64,000 nucleotides of DNA from Streptomyces sp. NBC_00708. GTDB lineage: Bacteria; Actinomycetota; Actinomycetes; Streptomycetales; Streptomycetaceae. The stretch lies in NCBI GenBank assembly GCA_036226585.1, contig CP108997.1, positions 2,728,001 through 2,792,000 of the forward strand, read 5' to 3'. The position numbers and the translations under genes were made by a program. The notes beneath the pieces are model-generated. The model was not told where the DNA came from and searched no databases. It was given only the letters and a program-made list of their open reading frames with translations. Positions 60,316-64,000 of this stretch are shown piece by piece; positions within the stretch are counted from its first letter, which is position 1, and each line of letters opens with the position of its first letter.

Positions 60316-62808
60316 TCAGATCAGCCCGTCCCACATCTGCTCCAGCAGCACCGACCACCAGCTCTCCGGCGAGGCCAGCGCCGCCCCGTCCAGCGCCACC
60401 AGCTGCGCCTGGAAGTCCACCGTCCAGCGGCCCGCCTGCTCCGGGTTCAGCCCGTACCGCAGCCGCCACATCCGGCCCAGCAGCGCCATGCAGCGCACGA
60501 ACTCCGGCAGCCCCGTGTTCACGAACTGCGGCGGCACCGGCGCACCGCCCGGACCCGCCTCCACCGGCACCGCCACGATGTGCGCCGTGCCGTACTGGAC
60601 ACAGATCGCCCGGCCGAAGTCCGAACCCATCACCAGGTACGACCCCGCGTCCGACGCCGGCTGCACCTGACGCTGAGCCGCCAGCTCCGCCAGCGTCGGG
60701 ATCACCGGCTGACCCGGCTGCGCCCAGAAGAACGGCCCGAAGTCGGCGGGCAGACCCGCCCACACCAGCGTCCGCGCCACGATCTCCGGCACACCCTGAC
60801 GGGACACCGCACGCTGATCGAAACGGAGCACACCCTGCGGACCGAAGGTCTGCGTCATCTCCTCGGCCAGCGCCTCCGGCGGCACCGGCGGCGCGGGCTG
60901 CATCTGCGGCAGCGGGGCCCGCACCGGCGCCGGCCGCGCGGGCCCGTCCGCCACCTGGTGCAACTCGCCCTGATGCGTCAGCAGATGCTGCATCCCCTGC
61001 TGCCGGCTCGCGTGGTCCGTGCCGTACGGGGCGACCGACGTGATCCGCACCTGCGGCCAGGTCTCCCGGATCATCCGGGCACAGTAACCACCGGGCAGCT
61101 CACAGGACTCCAGCTCCGTGTGCAGCTCGATCACCTGCTGCGGCGGTACGTTCATCGCCCGCAGCTCGTGCAGCATCTGCCACTCCGGGTGCGGCGTACC
61201 CGGCGCCGAGCGGCGGATCAGCTGCTGCTCGCTGCCGTCCGGCGCCCGGAAGCGCAGCACGGCCTGATAGCCGGGACCGACGGTCGGCTGACCGGTCGGC
61301 GGCGCCTGCGGATAGCCGTACGCCGGCGGCGGCGTGTGCCCGGCGGGCGGCGCGCCCATCGGCGGACCCGGCGGCTGCGGCGCACCCGGACCGACCTGCC
61401 CAGGACCCGCGAGCATCGTCGCCGCGTGATGCACCCCGCCCGGACCGGGCGGCGGCGTCGCACCCGGCGGCGGAGGCGGCTGCTGCCCCGCGGGCACACC
61501 GGGCACACCCGGAGCACCGGGCGGCTGCGGCGCACCCGGACCGACCGAGCCCGGGTCGGCGAACATCGTCGCCGCCTGGTGCACCCCGCCACCGGGCGGC
61601 GGCGTCGGCGCGCCGGGCGGCTGCGGGGCCCCGGGCGGGCCCAGCTGCGAGACCAGCTGCGTCGGCACATAGCCGCCCGCCGGGGCACCGGGCGCACCCG
61701 GGCCGGACGGCGGCGGCACCGGGGCACCCGGCCGCGCGCCCGGGGTGCCGGGGGCACCCGGAGGCGGCGGAGGCGTACTCCCGCCGCGCCCCGCACGCGG
61801 CGGGAGGGCGGCCTTGCTCGTCGCGGCGTCGGCGATGTCCCCGGCCCCAGGACCGCCGGGCACACCCGGCGGCGGGGTCTGCTGCCCCGGAAAATGCGGC
61901 GCGGGCCCACCGGGCGGGCCCGCGTTCGGACCCGGCACCGGAGGCGGACCCGGCACGCTCGTACCGGGCACCGGAGGACCGGGCACAGCGGTCCCGGGCA
62001 CGGGCGGACCGGGCACGGGCGGGGCCGGCTCGGCCGGGCGGCCTCCCAGGCTCGGCGCGATCGCGGTCTTCGGCAGCGCGCTGCCGCCCGACATCAGCGC
62101 CGTCGGCGCGTCCGCCGGCACCACCGGGGGCAGTTCCTCCTCGTCGTCGGCGCCCGACAACGGCGGCGCGAACACCGTCGCCGGCAGCGCCACCTCCGCG
62201 TCGTCCGAGCCCGCGTTCGTATCGGTCCCCGCCCACGGCGTGGCCCCGACGGGCGGCTGGAGCGAGGACGCCGGAACGCCCTCCGACGCGGTCGGCTCGT
62301 ACGCCACCGAACCGCCCTGCGACGGCGTCGGGGAGGACGGGATCGGGGCCGGCGGCGGGAAGGAGGCCGGGGCCGACGGGGCTGCCGGAGCGGGTGGCGG
62401 GGTGTCCCGGTCCGCACGCCGGTCCGGGATGCCCAGCTTGTCCGCCGCTTCCTGGAGCCATTCCGGCGGGCTCAACAGGAACGACGTCTGATTCAGGTCC
62501 ACCCGCTCGGGCGGCGCCGGGGCCGCCGGCTCCACGTCCTGCGAGCCGTACTCCTCCTCGTACCGCCGTATCACCTCACCGACCGGCAGTCCGGGCCACA
62601 GCGTCGCCTCGCCGCTGTCGCGCGCGATCACCATCCGCTGACGGCCGCCGTCGGACACCGGACCGTCCGCACGGTCCTCGGCCCACACCACGAATCCGAG
62701 TTCGAATTCACGCACCCGGACCTCACGGTGCTGATACGCCGGAACGTCACCGTTCACCCACTCGTCCGCGCGCTCCTGCGCCTGTGCGAAGGTCACCATC
62801 GCGCTCAT
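60316..62808 (-). CDS. Imm35/YrhB - Pro/Gly-rich linker - deaminase-like - SUKH-4 fusion protein
   Basis: 830 residues, cytosolic, no signal. (1) Residues about 1-90: Imm35/YrhB-like immunity domain ('FELGFVVWAED', 'RQRMVIARDSGEATLWPGLP'). (2) About 105-495: low-complexity Pro/Gly/Ala linker with many PGxP repeats. (3) About 505-590: nucleic-acid/nucleotide deaminase-like domain of the polymorphic-toxin type with H563-x-E565 and C569...C576 in 'ELHTELESCELPGGYC'. (4) About 635-830: SUKH-4-like immunity domain ('GVLRFDQRAVSRQGVP', 'GSYLVMGSDFGRAICV'). It overlaps the upstream nuclease-SUKH gene (ATGA at 62805-62808). Toxin-type and immunity-type domains in one chain are odd; its role (defence, editing, storage of immunity) is not established. 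Confidence 0.85.
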   Translation of the reverse strand: MSAMVTFAQAQERADEWVNGDVPAYQHREVRVREFELGFVVWAEDRADGPVSDGGRQRMVIARDSGEATLWPGLPVGEVIRRYEEEYGSQDVEPAAPAPPERVDLNQTSFLLSPPEWLQEAADKLGIPDRRADRDTPPPAPAAPSAPASFPPPAPIPSSPTPSQGGSVAYEPTASEGVPASSLQPPVGATPWAGTDTNAGSDDAEVALPATVFAPPLSGADDEEELPPVVPADAPTALMSGGSALPKTAIAPSLGGRPAEPAPPVPGPPVPGTAVPGPPVPGTSVPGPPPVPGPNAGPPGGPAPHFPGQQTPPPGVPGGPGAGDIADAATSKAALPPRAGRGGSTPPPPPGAPGTPGARPGAPVPPPSGPGAPGAPAGGYVPTQLVSQLGPPGAPQPPGAPTPPPGGGVHQAATMFADPGSVGPGAPQPPGAPGVPGVPAGQQPPPPPGATPPPGPGGVHHAATMLAGPGQVGPGAPQPPGPPMGAPPAGHTPPPAYGYPQAPPTGQPTVGPGYQAVLRFRAPDGSEQQLIRRSAPGTPHPEWQMLHELRAMNVPPQQVIELHTELESCELPGGYCARMIRETWPQVRITSVAPYGTDHASRQQGMQHLLTHQGELHQVADGPARPAPVRAPLPQMQPAPPVPPEALAEEMTQTFGPQGVLRFDQRAVSRQGVPEIVARTLVWAGLPADFGPFFWAQPGQPVIPTLAELAAQRQVQPASDAGSYLVMGSDFGRAICVQYGTAHIVAVPVEAGPGGAPVPPQFVNTGLPEFVRCMALLGRMWRLRYGLNPEQAGRWTVDFQAQLVALDGAALASPESWWSVLLEQMWDGLI

Positions 62809-63782
62809 CCCTCCACCGGGACGGCCTGCGCGAAGCCACCGTCCACCATCAGGTTCGCCACCGTCTCCAGCTCCGGCGGATTGCCCGCCAGACGCTGCAG
62901 GAACGCGTCGAAGTCCGCACCGCACGGCAGCAGCAGCCGGTCCACCCGCTCCTGCACCGTCCAGCCGTCACGGTCCCGGGCGTCGTCGTACGCGCAGAAC
63001 CACACCGAGCCCAGGCCCTCGCCCCGCACCTTCACCGCGAGCAGACCGCCCTGGACGAAAGCGACGCCGAGGTAATCCTTCGTCAGGTGATCACGCAGGC
63101 ACTTGTTGACATAGACCAGATCGTTCACGGCGGCCTCCTCGCGCACCGTGAAGAACGGCTGGTCGATCAGGAGACCCAGCTCCGCGTCCAGCGCCGTACC
63201 CGCCGGAGCCGAACCACCGGCCGCCTTCAGGAACGAGCGGTAGGCACCCGGCAGCCGGTACCCCAGATCCTCCTCGACCCCCAGGATCTGCTGCTCGGTC
63301 ACCGCCACGGCCCCCTTCGGAAGCCGGAAGTGCGCGGGCCGCGTCTCCTGCAACGGACGCGTGCCCCGCTTGTCCTGGTCGACCTGCGTCGACGCGAGAC
63401 CTCCGTGGTGACGCAGCAGCGCCTTCACCTCGACCGGGATCAGCTCCATCCGGCGGCCACCCGGCACGTGGTGCCAGGTCCAGCCGTGCGGCGTCGCCAC
63501 CGGCGGGATCGTGTCCCACAGCTCGTGCCCGGCCGCGGCCAGCGCCGCGTTCGCCGACACATAGTCCGTGAGCCGCAGCTCGTCCACACCGAAACCCTGC
63601 GGGGGCTCCGCGATCTCCGCCGCGGCACGCGCGTACGGCGAGAAGTCCGGACACCCGTTCTCGTCCATCCGCACCCCTCTGGGATGGCGGGACGCCCGGA
63701 CCGGGTCCGGGAAGTGCACGAGCTGCCCGGCGTAGGCCGCGTTCGGTGGCGCGGCTTGCTGCCCGAGCCGACCTGTCGTCAT
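62805..63782 (-). CDS. WHH-type HNH nuclease - SUKH (SMI1/KNR4) fusion protein
   Basis: 325 residues, cytosolic. The N-terminal half (about 40-130) carries the polymorphic-toxin WHH nuclease pattern: 'GCPDFSPYA', 'DYVSANAALAAAG', W103-H104-H105 in 'GWTWHHVPGGRRMELIPVEV', and 'ALLRHHGG'. The C-terminal half (about 165-320) is SMI1/KNR4 (SUKH-1): 'VTEQQILGVEEDLGYRLPGAYRSFLKAAGG', shown by 'EEDLGYRLPGAYRSFL'. SUKH proteins normally neutralise nuclease toxins; here the nuclease-like and immunity domains are one polypeptide. ATG 63782 has GGGGG upstream. Its stop overlaps the next gene's start by 4 bp. Whether the nuclease is active is unknown. Confidence 0.86.
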   Translation of the reverse strand: MTTGRLGQQAAPPNAAYAGQLVHFPDPVRASRHPRGVRMDENGCPDFSPYARAAAEIAEPPQGFGVDELRLTDYVSANAALAAAGHELWDTIPPVATPHGWTWHHVPGGRRMELIPVEVKALLRHHGGLASTQVDQDKRGTRPLQETRPAHFRLPKGAVAVTEQQILGVEEDLGYRLPGAYRSFLKAAGGSAPAGTALDAELGLLIDQPFFTVREEAAVNDLVYVNKCLRDHLTKDYLGVAFVQGGLLAVKVRGEGLGSVWFCAYDDARDRDGWTVQERVDRLLLPCGADFDAFLQRLAGNPPELETVANLMVDGGFAQAVPVEG

Positions 63783-64000
63783 GGCGGTTGCCCCCTGCTG
63801 CGTCTGGCTGATGAGGACCGACCCGCCCGAGGGAATCCGGCGGTCCGGGCAACAGCCTAAGCGGTGACACCCGTACGGGAACCGGCCCCGCCACCCCCGG
63901 GCCCCATCCGTCACCAACCGTCACAACCGTGTGACGGACGAGCGACGGGACGGCCACCGAACCGCGACACGCAGACACGTTTCACCGACCCAGCTTTCAC
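63783..64000. other. Upstream region of the toxin-immunity operon (window end)
   Basis: 218 bp with no supported gene. It should hold the operon promoter. ACCGTCACA / TGTGACGG arms around 63907-63936 (AACCGTCACAACCGTGTGACGGAC) form an inverted repeat CCGTCACA-N6-TGTGACGG that could be an operator or terminator. The neighbouring gene is outside the window. Confidence 0.45.

Noticed and set aside
61290..62500. Dense repetitive DNA suggesting a minisatellite or CRISPR-like array
   Set aside because: It is the coding sequence of a Pro/Gly-rich linker (PGxP repeats) in the deaminase-SUKH protein; units are irregular and there are no spacers.

Overview
The window is actinobacterial chromosome, almost certainly Streptomyces. 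It is very GC-rich with short gaps, GTG and TTG starts are common, and it carries signature loci: a CCA-encoded tRNA-Leu with a UAA anticodon (bldA), resuscitation-promoting-factor cell-wall hydrolases with LysM domains, and the core order surA-like / mazG / rpf / rpf / eno / divIC / DUF501 / ppx / ndh. No insertion sequence, integrase, phage gene, rRNA or CRISPR array was seen. Most of the window is housekeeping core. The parts that vary more between strains are about 9.3-13.4 kb, 34-43 kb, 51.6-59.2 kb and the right end.

Left part (0-13.4 kb): a roadblock/LC7-like protein, an RpiR sugar-phosphate regulator, a small membrane protein, a divergent SDR / MmyB-type regulator pair, cystathionine beta-synthase divergent from an SGNH hydrolase, a thiolase, an unknown coiled-coil membrane protein, a Bax-inhibitor-1 family protein, a DinB/DUF664 protein, a DUF4259 protein, a decayed XRE/TPR regulator (pseudogene) and a GNAT acetyltransferase. 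bldA follows at 13461-13546 on the minus strand.

Middle (14-31.8 kb): a MacB/FtsX-type ABC exporter, a CFA-type methyltransferase, NDH-2 with Rex-like operators upstream, then the minus-strand group ppx - DUF501 - divIC - eno. Two secreted Rpf-LysM proteins follow; the first is preceded by a recognisable c-di-AMP (ydaO/yuaA) riboswitch. Next come a cytochrome P450, MazG (probably leaderless), a SurA-like lipoprotein, and a GtrA/GT2 pair.

Right-centre (31.9-51.6 kb): a soluble Ser/Thr kinase coupled to a membrane protein, a solitary N6-methylase-like protein with an altered catalytic motif, a DUF4190/DUF4352 protein, TetR-SDR and TetR-SCO6745-like divergent pairs with visible operators, a secreted HNH lipoprotein, GNAT, an ArsR-MFS operon with two tandem operators, mfd, and a second ABC exporter paralogous to the one at 14 kb but in opposite orientation.

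Right end (51.6-64 kb): TetR, NAD(P)-binding and PPOX/FDOR oxidoreductases, a haloalkane-dehalogenase-like hydrolase, an aldo/keto reductase, an epimerase / LysR pair, an MFS / MarR pair, a DivIVA-like coiled-coil protein, and a two-gene translationally coupled operon of toxin-immunity fusions. One protein is a WHH-type nuclease fused to SUKH; the other is Imm35/YrhB - Pro/Gly-rich linker - deaminase-like - SUKH-4. This operon is the most unusual coding system here.

All family calls are by eye from motifs and recalled family resemblance; no search was run.
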